A DNA stretch of 64,000 nucleotides, taken from the NCBI GenBank assembly GCA_016716385.1, contig JADJWL010000003.1:62001-126000 (forward strand). Reading direction: 5' to 3'. The notes beneath the pieces are model-generated. The model searched no databases, had not been told where the DNA came from, and was given only the letters and a program-made list of their open reading frames with translations. Of the stretch, positions 1-6,979 are shown piece after piece (within the stretch, counting starts at the first letter, position 1; each line of letters opens with the position of its first letter). A program made the translations under genes and the position numbers. Source of the stretch: Bryobacterales bacterium. GTDB taxonomy: Bacteria > Acidobacteriota > Terriglobia > Bryobacterales > Bryobacteraceae.

Positions 1-662
1 CCCTTGGCGTTGGGATCGCGGCCCCCATCCCGCAGGGAGCGGACAAGACCTGCCACGCGCGCCGATCCGGTCGTCACCGCGCCGCCGTCGCCGAGGCAGC
101 CAAGGTTCTTGGTGGGGTAGAAACTGTACGCAACGTAGGGCGAAAAGCGCGTCAGTGGCTGCCCCTGGTATCGCGCGCCGTGGGCCTGGCAGGCATCCTG
201 GACGAGGGGGATGCCCGCATCGCGCGCCAAGGCGCGGAAGCGGTCGATCCTGCAGGGCTGCCCGTACAGATGGACGGGCAGCAGGGCCCCGGTGCGGCGG
301 GTCATCCGGTTGGCTGCGTCGTCCGGATCGAGCAGCAACGTTTCGGGGTCGATGTCGGCAAACCGCGGCGTCGCGCCCGCGGCCAGGATCGCCACCCCCG
401 TGAACGGAGCCGTCATCGCCGAAGTCAGCACTTCCCCGGCGACGCCGGCGGCGCGCAGGCAGATCTCGATCGCCGCCGTCCCCGAGCCCACTCCGACAGC
501 GTGGGGCGCTCCCATCGCTTGTGCGAACTGACCCTCGAACGCACGCACCTGCGGGCCCAGGATGAAGTGCATCCGTTCGTAGACCGCGCGCTCCAGGCGC
601 CGCCATTCCGGCTCGACGGCCGCCAGCGCCGGCCGCAGGTCGATCATGGGAACCGGTGTCAC
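1..662 (-). CDS. DegT/DnrJ/EryC1/StrS-family sugar aminotransferase (partial, C-terminus outside window)
   Basis: PLP-dependent aminotransferase of the family that acts on nucleotide-linked keto-sugars during polysaccharide or glycolipid synthesis. The translated N-terminal part shows the family's order of motifs: an early VGVGSGTAAIE cofactor-binding segment, a QDACQAHGA segment, and SFYPTKNLGCLGDGGA, where Lys185 would form the Schiff base with PLP. The start is ambiguous: GTG at 662 overlaps the upstream glycosyltransferase stop by four bases (GTGA), typical of translational coupling, while ATG 647 gives a protein starting MIDLRPAL. The gene runs off the left edge of the window. Its coupling to a family 2 glycosyltransferase supports a role in making a sugar-modified lipid or surface polymer. 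The family is clear; the substrate cannot be told. Confidence 0.85.
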   Translation of the reverse strand, partial: MTPVPMIDLRPALAAVEPEWRRLERAVYERMHFILGPQVRAFEGQFAQAMGAPHAVGVGSGTAAIEICLRAAGVAGEVLTSAMTAPFTGVAILAAGATPRFADIDPETLLLDPDDAANRMTRRTGALLPVHLYGQPCRIDRFRALARDAGIPLVQDACQAHGARYQGQPLTRFSPYVAYSFYPTKNLGCLGDGGAVTTGSARVAGLVRSLRDGGRDPNAK

Positions 663-1393
663 GCCAGCCGCCTGTCCTTGCCCGTCACCGCGGGCGCCAC
701 GACCAGCCGCCAGTAGAGCCGGGTCAGTTGGAGAAACGTCTTCACGAGGGATCGCACCCGGAAGAACTGGCTCCGGCCGTGGAGCCTGGGATAGTGATGG
801 ACACCCACCTCGACCACCCGCAGCGGGCTCATCTCGAGCTTCCGCACCAGCTCCACACAGATGGTGCCGCTGGTCGACGTCAGCCGGATGTCGTCGAGCA
901 GGCTCCGCCGGATCAGGCGGAAATCGCAATCGATGTCGCGCAGCCGGATGCGGAAGATCCTGCGGGCGAAGGAGTTGTACAGCTTGCCGATGAGGATGCG
1001 GTGCCAGGGGTCCTGCCGTTCCAGCTTGTAGCCGTTCACCAGTCCCACACCGGGCGCCATGCGTTCCAACAGCTTCGGCAGTTCGCCAACGTCGTATTGG
1101 CCATCGCCGTCGGTATAGAACACCAGTTCCTTGGTCGCAGCCGCGAACCCGCTCCGCAGCGCGCCGCCGTAGCCCCGGTTCACCTCGTGCGTCACCACGC
1201 GCAACCGGGGACCGTACTCCTCCTGGAGCCGGGCCAGCACTGCGCCCGTGTCGTCGTGGCTGCCGTCATTCACAACCACCACCTCAAAGTCGTGGGTGTA
1301 GTCACTCAGGACAGAGAACGCCTTGGCCACAAGCGCAGGCACAGTGGGGGCGTCATTAAAAGCTGGAAAGAATACGGTTACGCTGGGTTGAAT
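659..1393 (-). CDS. Glycosyltransferase family 2 (dolichyl-phosphate mannose synthase type)
   Basis: The protein has the GT-A signature at its N-terminus (SVTVFFPAFNDA), a VVVNDGSHDDT segment and the metal/sugar-nucleotide motif TDGDGQYD, then NRGYGGALRSGF. It probably transfers a sugar from an NDP- or polyprenyl-linked donor to a lipid or polymer at the inner membrane face; no clear C-terminal membrane helix was seen. The start is unusual: no ATG, GTG or TTG lies in frame just before the conserved N-terminus. The best candidate is ATT at 1393, immediately behind a GGAGG sequence. The end overlaps the DegT aminotransferase start. It is divergent from alaC with only about 25 bases between them. 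Confidence 0.75.
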   Translation of the reverse strand: MQPSVTVFFPAFNDAPTVPALVAKAFSVLSDYTHDFEVVVVNDGSHDDTGAVLARLQEEYGPRLRVVTHEVNRGYGGALRSGFAAATKELVFYTDGDGQYDVGELPKLLERMAPGVGLVNGYKLERQDPWHRILIGKLYNSFARRIFRIRLRDIDCDFRLIRRSLLDDIRLTSTSGTICVELVRKLEMSPLRVVEVGVHHYPRLHGRSQFFRVRSLVKTFLQLTRLYWRLVVAPAVTGKDRRLA

Positions 1394-1404
1394 CCTCCGT
1401 ATTG

Positions 1405-1410
1405 TAGAAT
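1405..1410 (+). promoter_or_regulatory. Candidate -10 element (TAGAAT) for alaC
   Basis: TAGAAT lies 7 bases upstream of the alaC ATG, implying a very short leader or leaderless mRNA. On the opposite strand the same stretch reads TTCTACAAT, so a divergent promoter for the glycosyltransferase may overlap. No convincing -35 was identified. Confidence 0.3.
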
Positions 1411-1417
1411 AGCGGGC

Positions 1418-2599
1418 ATGCCCGAGTCGACTACTTTTTACCGCATCCAGAAGTTGCCCCCCTATGTCTTTGCCGTCATCAACGAGATGAAGGCAAAGGC
1501 TCGGGCCGCGCAGATGGATGTCATCGATCTGGGCATGGGCAACCCGGACGGCGCCACTCCCCGCGCAGTGGTGAACAAGCTCATTGAGGCCGCCAAGAAC
1601 CCGCGCAACCACCGGTACTCGCAGTCTGCCGGAATCGGCCAGTTGCGCCTGGAAATCACGAAGCACTACAAGGCCGAGTACGGTGTCGATCTCGACCCGA
1701 ACGGCGAGGCGCTCGTCACCATCGGCTCGAAGGATGCCCTGGCGCACCTGCTGTTCGCGGTGGTTGGACCGGGCGACATCGTTGTGTCACCGAATCCTGC
1801 CTATCCGATCCACCAGTACGGCGTCATCATGGCCGAGGGCCACGCGCAGATCCTGCCGATGCCGACGCCGGAGGAGTTTCTTTCAAGACTTGAAGATTTA
1901 TACCGTAAGTCTGTGCGTCCGCCAAAGTTGCTCTTGATCTCGTTCCCCCACAATCCAACCACGCAGTGTGTCGGGATCGAGTTCTTCGAGGAGATCGTCC
2001 GGATGGCCCGCGAGCACGGCACCATGATCGTGCACGACTTCGCCTACGCCGATATCTGCTTCGACGGCTACAAGGCGCCGTCGATCCTGCAGGTCGATGG
2101 CGCCAAGGAAGTGGCTGTGGAAATCTACTCAATGTCCAAAAGCTACAACATGGCGGGATGGCGGGTCGGATTCTGTGTCGGGAATCGCCACATGATCCAC
2201 GCGCTCGCTCGGATTAAGAGCTATCTAGACTACGGCGTGTTCCAGCCGATCCAGATCGCCAGCATCATTGCTCTGCGCGAGTGCAAGGACGAGTCACGCC
2301 AGATCGCCGCCATGTACCAGAAGCGGCGGGACACGCTCATCGAAGGTCTGCAGCGGGCGAACTGGGAGATCACCCCGCCACGCGGGTCGATGTTCGTCTG
2401 GGCGCCGGTGCCGGAAAAATTTCGAGAACAAGGTTCACTTGAGTTCGCCAAGCAGTTGATGGCGAAGGCGTTGGTGGCCGTCTCTCCCGGTATCGGATTC
2501 GGGCCTCTGGGCGAGGGCTTCGTCCGCTTCGCGCTGGTCGAAAACGACCATCGCATCCGCCAGGCGACGCGCTCAATCCGGCAGTTCCTGACGTCCTGA
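1418..2599 (+). CDS. alaC: Alanine transaminase, AlaC type (class I/II aminotransferase)
   Basis: Cytosolic PLP enzyme expected to interconvert pyruvate and alanine with glutamate as amino donor. The 393-residue product closely resembles E. coli AlaC along its whole length: RIQKLPPYVF near the N-terminus, IDLGMGNPDGATP, VTIGSKDALAHL, NPAYPIHQYG, HDFAYADI, the PLP-lysine motif SMSKSYNMAGWRVGF (Lys241), and VSPGIGFGPLGEGFVRFAL at the end. ATG 1418 follows a TAGAAT -10-like box with almost no leader. The stop abuts the stop of the convergent DUF2063 gene (TGATCA). Related LL-diaminopimelate aminotransferases share the fold, but the resemblance favours AlaC. Confidence 0.88.
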   Translation: MPESTTFYRIQKLPPYVFAVINEMKAKARAAQMDVIDLGMGNPDGATPRAVVNKLIEAAKNPRNHRYSQSAGIGQLRLEITKHYKAEYGVDLDPNGEALVTIGSKDALAHLLFAVVGPGDIVVSPNPAYPIHQYGVIMAEGHAQILPMPTPEEFLSRLEDLYRKSVRPPKLLLISFPHNPTTQCVGIEFFEEIVRMAREHGTMIVHDFAYADICFDGYKAPSILQVDGAKEVAVEIYSMSKSYNMAGWRVGFCVGNRHMIHALARIKSYLDYGVFQPIQIASIIALRECKDESRQIAAMYQKRRDTLIEGLQRANWEITPPRGSMFVWAPVPEKFREQGSLEFAKQLMAKALVAVSPGIGFGPLGEGFVRFALVENDHRIRQATRSIRQFLTS

Positions 2600-3439
2600 T
2601 CAGACCAGGGTCACGCTCTGGAAGAGTCCCTCGCCAAACCACTGGCGAAACCAGGCCTGGAGGTCTTCCGAACGGGCGCCCCCGGCCTCGAACATGGCGT
2701 TCAGAGCCTCGCCGAGAGTCGCGCCTTCGCTGAGCGTCCCCAGCAGAGCGAAAGCTGGGGCCGTCAGGGCAAGCTGTTGGACGCGGTACGTCCGCCGGTA
2801 GACGACCAGCCAGGTCCGTTGCCGCCGTGGCTCGGGAACCGTTTCGCCGGCGTGAAACGCGTGCATGTGGGAATGCACGGGATAGCTCAGCCGGAGGAGC
2901 CGGAAGGCGCGGACGGGCCGGAGCCGCAGGTTCTCCCAAACCTCCGGCGCGTACCGTTCGATTGTCCCGGGATCCGCCACCGGGGACTCGTCTTCGTCGA
3001 ACACCAGCGTCGACACGAGTTCGAAACGCGCCAGGTCGCGCACGAAAACAGGCTTCGCCAGGCCGGTCACCCGGTCCAGGAAGGCGGGCAAGCTGTCTCC
3101 GAGCCGGTTCAGGGTATATGAGCTCGACGGGTGCTCAGTCAGGTACAGGCGGCACAGTTCCTGGAATGCCTCGTCGCCCAGGCGATGGTGCAACCCGGGG
3201 TAGTCCGCGCGTAAAGCTTCGACCAGCCTGGCCTCATACATGCCACGGTAGATGTCGAGCCTCTCGAGAGGCGCCAGGGTTCGAGAAGGGCGGATCAACC
3301 CTGGCGCCTCACTTGCGGGAAATTCGCGCTCCGCCTCGCGGGTACGGATCGCGACCCCGACCGGGCCGGCGGCCAGGATGCATGCCTGCATCCATCGCTG
3401 GAGGCCGCCGAGTAGTTCTGGTGGGCTGTCACGCGGCAT
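2600..3439 (-). CDS. DUF2063 partner protein of an MNIO enzyme (HvfC/BufC-like)
   Basis: Third gene of the MNIO RiPP operon. DUF2063 proteins partner DUF692/MNIO enzymes and help recognise the precursor peptide; this is known for related systems and inferred here. The 279-residue product has the family's N-terminal helical domain (RLDIYRGMYEARLVEALRADYP, LTEHPSSSYTL) and a C-terminal domain rich in hydrophobic and aromatic residues that ends in WFRQWFGEGLF. The start at ATG 3439 overlaps the end of the MNIO gene by 11 bases, indicating coupled translation. It faces alaC tail to tail. A longer in-frame ORF extends upstream over the MNIO gene but carries no domain and is rejected as the coding start. 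Confidence 0.85.
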   Translation of the reverse strand: MPRDSPPELLGGLQRWMQACILAAGPVGVAIRTREAEREFPASEAPGLIRPSRTLAPLERLDIYRGMYEARLVEALRADYPGLHHRLGDEAFQELCRLYLTEHPSSSYTLNRLGDSLPAFLDRVTGLAKPVFVRDLARFELVSTLVFDEDESPVADPGTIERYAPEVWENLRLRPVRAFRLLRLSYPVHSHMHAFHAGETVPEPRRQRTWLVVYRRTYRVQQLALTAPAFALLGTLSEGATLGEALNAMFEAGGARSEDLQAWFRQWFGEGLFQSVTLV

Positions 3440-4268
3440 GGAGCGCGTCCTCGAGGAAGCGGCCGGCCTTGAGCACCTCGGCGTGCACGACATCGAAGGC
3501 CGGAATCGCTTCGTCCCATTCCAGGAGCGTGGAAACAGTGCCGAAGCGCCGGCAGGCATGCGCATACAGGCGCCACACGTCCTCGACCACGTGATCGCTA
3601 TGCGTGTCGAGGATGTGCGTCCCTTTGTGCGTGTGTCCCGCCAGATGAATCTGGACGACGCTGCCCTCCGGGATCCGGTCGATGTATTGGACCGGGTCGA
3701 AGCCGTGGTTGAAGGCACTCACGTAAACGTTGTTGACGTCGAGCAACACACCGCACCCGGAGAGGTCGGCCAGCTCGGCCAGAAAGTCGCACTCGGTCCA
3801 GGTCGAGCCGGCAAACTCCAGATAGCTCGACGGATTCTCGAGGATCAGCGGTTGTTCCAGGTAATCGGAGACAATCCGCACGCGCTCGGCGACGTACCGC
3901 AAGGATTGGCTGGTATAAGGCATGGGCAGCAGGTCATGCGTGTTCAGCCCGGAGACGCCGGTCCAACACAGGTGATCGGAGATCCAGCGCGCCCTGGTCC
4001 GGCGGGCCAGCCGCTTCAGCTTCGCGAGGTGGGCGAAATTCAGCGGATCGGTGCTGCCGATGGAAAGCGAAACTCCGTGCATCGCCACCGGATACCGTTC
4101 GGCGACCCGGTCCAGCACGTACGCCGGGCGCCCCCCGCTGTCCATGAAGTTCTCCGAGAGGACTTCGAACCAGTCCACCGGAGGATGCTCGGCCAGAATG
4201 TGAGGGAAGTGGACGGTCCGCAGACCGATGCCAAACCCCAGGTCCGGAATACCCCAGCGATTCGCCAT
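3429..4268 (-). CDS. MNIO-family (DUF692) multinuclear non-heme iron oxidase, RiPP maturase
   Basis: Predicted TIM-barrel iron enzyme that oxidatively modifies cysteines of a ribosomally made peptide. The 279-residue product shows the conserved metal-site segments of the family in order: FGIGLRTVHF, WFEVLSENFMD, MHGVSLSIGS, WISDHLCWTG, HDLLPMPYT, LILENPSSYLEF, LLDVNNVYVSAFNHGFDP, IHLAGHT and DTHSDHV. ATG 4268 is chosen because GGAG sits 8 bases upstream; an in-frame TTG at 4283 lacks such a site. It follows the Cys-rich precursor gene by 67 bases that hold a strong hairpin, and overlaps the DUF2063 partner. Substrate assignment to the neighbouring precursor rests on operon context. Confidence 0.9.
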   Translation of the reverse strand: MANRWGIPDLGFGIGLRTVHFPHILAEHPPVDWFEVLSENFMDSGGRPAYVLDRVAERYPVAMHGVSLSIGSTDPLNFAHLAKLKRLARRTRARWISDHLCWTGVSGLNTHDLLPMPYTSQSLRYVAERVRIVSDYLEQPLILENPSSYLEFAGSTWTECDFLAELADLSGCGVLLDVNNVYVSAFNHGFDPVQYIDRIPEGSVVQIHLAGHTHKGTHILDTHSDHVVEDVWRLYAHACRRFGTVSTLLEWDEAIPAFDVVHAEVLKAGRFLEDALHAA

Positions 4269-4288
4269 GGCAGTGATCTCCAAGAAAT

Positions 4289-4324
4289 GCCCGCCGCTTC
4301 TCCGAGCAGGGATCCGCGGCGGGC
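4289..4324 (-). terminator. Hairpin between precursor gene and MNIO gene (possible attenuator)
   Basis: GCCCGCCGC (4289-4297) and GCGGCGGGC (4316-4324) form a perfect 9-bp stem around an 18-base loop, in the 67-base gap after the precursor stop. There is no T-run, so it may act as a partial terminator or mRNA-stabilising stem that keeps precursor expression above that of the maturation enzymes. Confidence 0.4.
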
Positions 4325-4335
4325 TCGATGGAGGT

Positions 4336-4722
4336 TTAGGCGACCTCGTTGCGCCGCGAACGCAGCCGGAGAGACTTCTTCTTGGCCTCGAGAGGCACGG
4401 CGCAGCCTCCTTTCCCCTTGCAGGAGTTCTTCCCGGCGCAACCGTTGTCGCCGCTCGAGCAGCCGCCCTGACCCTTACATTCGTTCAGGCCTTTGCAGTC
4501 GTGCTTGGCGGCAGTCGCGCACCCGCCTTTGCCTTTGCAGGCGTTCTTGCCGGAACAGTCGTTGTCGGCGGTCTTGCAGCCTCCCTGGCCCTTACATTCG
4601 TTCATGCCCTTGCAGACATGCTTCTCGCCTTTGTCCTGTGCCATCGCGGAGGTGGCAGTAACACTGGCCGCGATCCCGGCGACCGCGGCTCCCACTGCCG
4701 CGCCGAACTTACGTCTCGTCAT
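4336..4722 (-). CDS. Exported Cys-rich repeat peptide, probable MNIO substrate (bufferin/HvfA-like)
   Basis: 128-residue protein. Residues 1-29 form a signal peptide (MTRRKFGAAVGAAVAGIAAS, ending AMAQ) with an RR pair, so Sec or Tat export is possible. The mature part has four near-repeats of CxGxNxCKGxGGC, 12 cysteines in all, alternating KGMNE/KGLNE and SGKNA/AGKNS variants, followed by a basic tail. Cys-rich exported peptides beside MNIO enzymes are modified on cysteine and bind copper in the systems studied; the exact chemistry here is unknown. GGAGAA lies 9 bases before ATG. It is the first gene of the operon precursor-MNIO-DUF2063 and is divergent from an ECF sigma gene. Repeats of this form differ from the EGKCG repeats of HvfA and from DUF2282 bufferins. 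Confidence 0.8.
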   Translation of the reverse strand: MTRRKFGAAVGAAVAGIAASVTATSAMAQDKGEKHVCKGMNECKGQGGCKTADNDCSGKNACKGKGGCATAAKHDCKGLNECKGQGGCSSGDNGCAGKNSCKGKGGCAVPLEAKKKSLRLRSRRNEVA

Positions 4723-4814
4723 CTTGGTGGTTCTCCTTAGTTCTGAGTCGGATGTCGAGCCGGCGCCACCCGAGGTGCCGCGGCCAGCCCTTCACGAAGA
4801 GATTTCGCGAACGC

Positions 4815-4866
4815 GGCGTTCCGGTAACGCGAAGATCGGGAAACAAGTCGCGCGTTACCGGACGCC
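4815..4866. promoter_or_regulatory. Long inverted repeat in the divergent MNIO/sigma-factor intergenic region
   Basis: CCGGTAACGCG (4821-4831) and CGCGTTACCGG (4851-4861) are perfect 11-bp inverted arms separated by 19 bases. The pairing extends outward by GGCGT/ACGCC with one unpaired T. GTAAC resembles an ECF -35 element, so the two arms may be the -35 boxes of divergent sigma-dependent promoters for the MNIO operon and the sigma operon, or a dimeric operator. The site sits about 94 bases before the precursor gene and about 130 before the sigma gene. Confidence 0.5.
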
Positions 4867-4993
4867 GGCCGGGTGCGAATCTACAAGGGAAGCCGATGCT
4901 GCGAATCGAGCGACGGGACGTTTGCCTGGTTGAGAACTGCCATAGGACACTAGAGCACCGGGCGCAGCCAGAACGGGTGTGCCGGTGAGAACA

Positions 4994-5617
4994 ATGGCAT
5001 CTCCAGAACAGGACGCAGTCCCGCCGCGGACAGGGGCGGCGGGAGCGCGCGAAGCTCTGGATGCCGAGTTGCTCCGCCTGATGCCGCGCTATCAGGACGC
5101 GGACCGGGCGGCGGCGGACGCACTCGTCCTGACGGCGGGACCTGTGCTGGCGCGCTATTTCTATTCTCTGACCGGGGATACGCGGCTGGTCGAGGATCTG
5201 GTGCAGGAGTGCTGGCTGAGGATTCACCGCGCCCGTCAGAGCTACCGCCGGGGAGAGCCCGTGCTCCCGTGGCTCATGGCGATCGCGCGGCACACCCGGG
5301 TCGATCAGTACCGCCGCTGGAAGAGGTCGTCCGGCCGCGAGACCGGCATCGACGGGTTGGTGCGGCAGCCGTCGTCCGACCCGCGGCCGGGAATCGAAAA
5401 CAGCTTACAGGCTCGCGAGGTGGTGGCGGTGCTGCATCGCCTGCCGGACAGCCAGCGCGAAGTCCTCACCATGATGAAGACGAACGACATGAGTGTGGAG
5501 GAGGTAGCCCTGGCGACGGGAGTGAGCCAGGCCGCCGTCAAGCAGAAGGCGTTCCGCGCCTACCAGGCGATTCGCAAAGCGTTAGGGGTCTCGCGGCGTG
5601 AGGAGAATGAACGATGA
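4994..5617 (+). CDS. ECF (sigma-70 family, extracytoplasmic) RNA polymerase sigma factor
   Basis: 207-residue ECF sigma factor. Region 2 contains LVEDLVQECWLRIHRARQSY and WLMAIARHTRVDQYRRW; region 4 contains LHRLPDSQREVLTMM and a helix-turn-helix (SVEEVALATGVSQAAVKQKAF). It would direct RNA polymerase to a small stress regulon. ATG 4994 is used; in-frame GTG codons at 4979 and 4985 are alternatives. Its stop overlaps the next start (ATGA), so it is coupled to a membrane anti-sigma factor. Divergence from the MNIO operon across a GTAAC inverted repeat resembles the SigF-controlled bufferin genes of Caulobacter and suggests that this sigma factor drives the RiPP operon; that link is inference. 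Confidence 0.9.
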   Translation: MASPEQDAVPPRTGAAGAREALDAELLRLMPRYQDADRAAADALVLTAGPVLARYFYSLTGDTRLVEDLVQECWLRIHRARQSYRRGEPVLPWLMAIARHTRVDQYRRWKRSSGRETGIDGLVRQPSSDPRPGIENSLQAREVVAVLHRLPDSQREVLTMMKTNDMSVEEVALATGVSQAAVKQKAFRAYQAIRKALGVSRREENER

Positions 5618-6381
5618 CCTGTGAGGACCTTGACCGCAGACTGAGCGAGGGGGCGCGGGCCGCCGACCTGGCCGCGGAACCAGCCGTCGCCACTCACCTG
5701 GCGCGATGTCCCGAGTGCGCCAGGCTGATGGCGTGGCTGCTGCGGGGCATTGGCGACGTACGGGTGGATAGCGCGCGGGCCAGTGAAATCGCGCGCACCG
5801 GCCTGAAGCCCGTACGATCCCTGCCGCCTGCCCGGACGCTAATCATGTCACTGGCCGCCATCGTCGCGGGCGTGGCCGGGCTGCATGTTGTGACTATGGG
5901 CGCGGACGGATGGCCCCTCCTTTCCGGATCCCAGGCGATCGTGTTCGCAGCCTTCCTGGCCGTGACGCTCGCGCTCCTGGCGCCGGCCTGGCTGAGTTCC
6001 CTCCGGCCGGGCGCCCGGCAGCGCGTGCATCCCGTGGCGGCGGTGCTGCTTCTGGCAGCCGGTTTTCCCGCCCTGGCTGCCTTGCTGTTTCCGGTCCGGC
6101 TGGCTGAGGGTCTGGCTGCCGAAGGCGTCCGCTGCGTGGCCGGAGGGGCGATGGCCGCCGCAATGGCGTCCGGTCTGCTCTTCCTGGTGACGCGCCGCGG
6201 CTATCCCCTCGACTGGGGGCGCACGGGAGCCCTCCTCGGCGCGATCGGCGGTCTCGCCGCCGTCGCCGCGCTGCAGGTATCCTGCCCGCGCCATGAAGCG
6301 GTGCATCTGGCGTTGTGGCACGGGCTTGCTCTGATCCTGCCGGTGTTGGCCGGCTTTCTCGCCGGCCGGCGCGCCGGCTAA
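5614..6381 (+). CDS. Membrane anti-sigma factor: zinc-finger N-terminus with NrsF/DUF1109-like C-terminus
   Basis: 255 residues. The N-terminal 45 residues (TCEDLDRRLSEG, ATHLARCPECARLMAW) look like an anti-sigma zinc-binding domain with HxxxCxxC. The rest carries about six hydrophobic segments. The C-terminal part matches the NrsF pattern: a Cys in VRCVAGGAMAA, a TRRGYPLDW segment, a conserved CPRHEAVHLALWHG and a final AGRRAG. NrsF proteins hold SigF-type sigma factors at the membrane and release them on metal or oxidant stress. The gene overlaps the sigma gene by four bases. The fused zinc finger is unusual for NrsF, so this may be a hybrid architecture. Confidence 0.75.
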   Translation: MTCEDLDRRLSEGARAADLAAEPAVATHLARCPECARLMAWLLRGIGDVRVDSARASEIARTGLKPVRSLPPARTLIMSLAAIVAGVAGLHVVTMGADGWPLLSGSQAIVFAAFLAVTLALLAPAWLSSLRPGARQRVHPVAAVLLLAAGFPALAALLFPVRLAEGLAAEGVRCVAGGAMAAAMASGLLFLVTRRGYPLDWGRTGALLGAIGGLAAVAALQVSCPRHEAVHLALWHGLALILPVLAGFLAGRRAG

Positions 6382-6415
6382 CCGATGTCCTTCAACCCAA
6401 GGAGAACTGCCCATC

Positions 6416-6979
6416 ATGGACGTAACGCTACGGAACGAGTTGACCGCTCCTGAAGAAGCCCGGGATCTGCTGGCGATGGCCAAGGCGAAGTACGGCTTCG
6501 TGCCGAACCTCCTCGCCGTGATGGCGAATGCGCCGCCGCTGTTGAAGAGCTATATGACGCTGTCTTCCCTGTTCGAGACGACATCCCTGACGCCCACGGA
6601 GCGCCAGGTGGTTCTCCTCTCGGTCAGCACCCGCAATCAGTGCGGCTATTGCGTCGCGGCACACACGATGATCGCATCCATGCAGGACGTCCCGGCTGAC
6701 GTGGTGGAGGCGATCCGCGCGGGCCAGCCTATCACGGATCCCAAGCTTGCCGCCCTGCGCCGGTTCGCCGAAGAAGTGACCACAACGCGCGGCTGGCCTT
6801 CGCCGACGACCGTCGAACGCTTCCTCGATGCCGGGTACACGGAAGCGCAGGCCCTGGAAGTGCTGATCGGCGTCGGCATGAAGACCATATCGAACTATAC
6901 GAATCACCTCGCCGGCACGCCGCTCGACAGGGCCTTCGCCGTAGCGGAGTGGGAGCCGGCCGGCGCCACAAGCCGATGA
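6416..6979 (+). CDS. Carboxymuconolactone decarboxylase (AhpD-like) family protein
   Basis: 187 residues with the AhpD-type redox motif QCGYCVAAH (CxxC followed by His) in an all-helical domain. Such proteins act as peroxidase-linked thiol oxidoreductases or general peroxidatic enzymes. AAGGAGA lies upstream of ATG 6416. It follows the sigma/anti-sigma pair by 34 bases and its stop overlaps the DUF3179 start, so all four genes may form one stress-induced operon. The specific substrate is not known. Confidence 0.82.
   Translation: MDVTLRNELTAPEEARDLLAMAKAKYGFVPNLLAVMANAPPLLKSYMTLSSLFETTSLTPTERQVVLLSVSTRNQCGYCVAAHTMIASMQDVPADVVEAIRAGQPITDPKLAALRRFAEEVTTTRGWPSPTTVERFLDAGYTEAQALEVLIGVGMKTISNYTNHLAGTPLDRAFAVAEWEPAGATSR

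Noticed and set aside
656..1417. Upstream extension of alaC in frame to 656
   Set aside because: It is antisense to the glycosyltransferase and lacks similarity to aminotransferases; alaC similarity starts near 1418.
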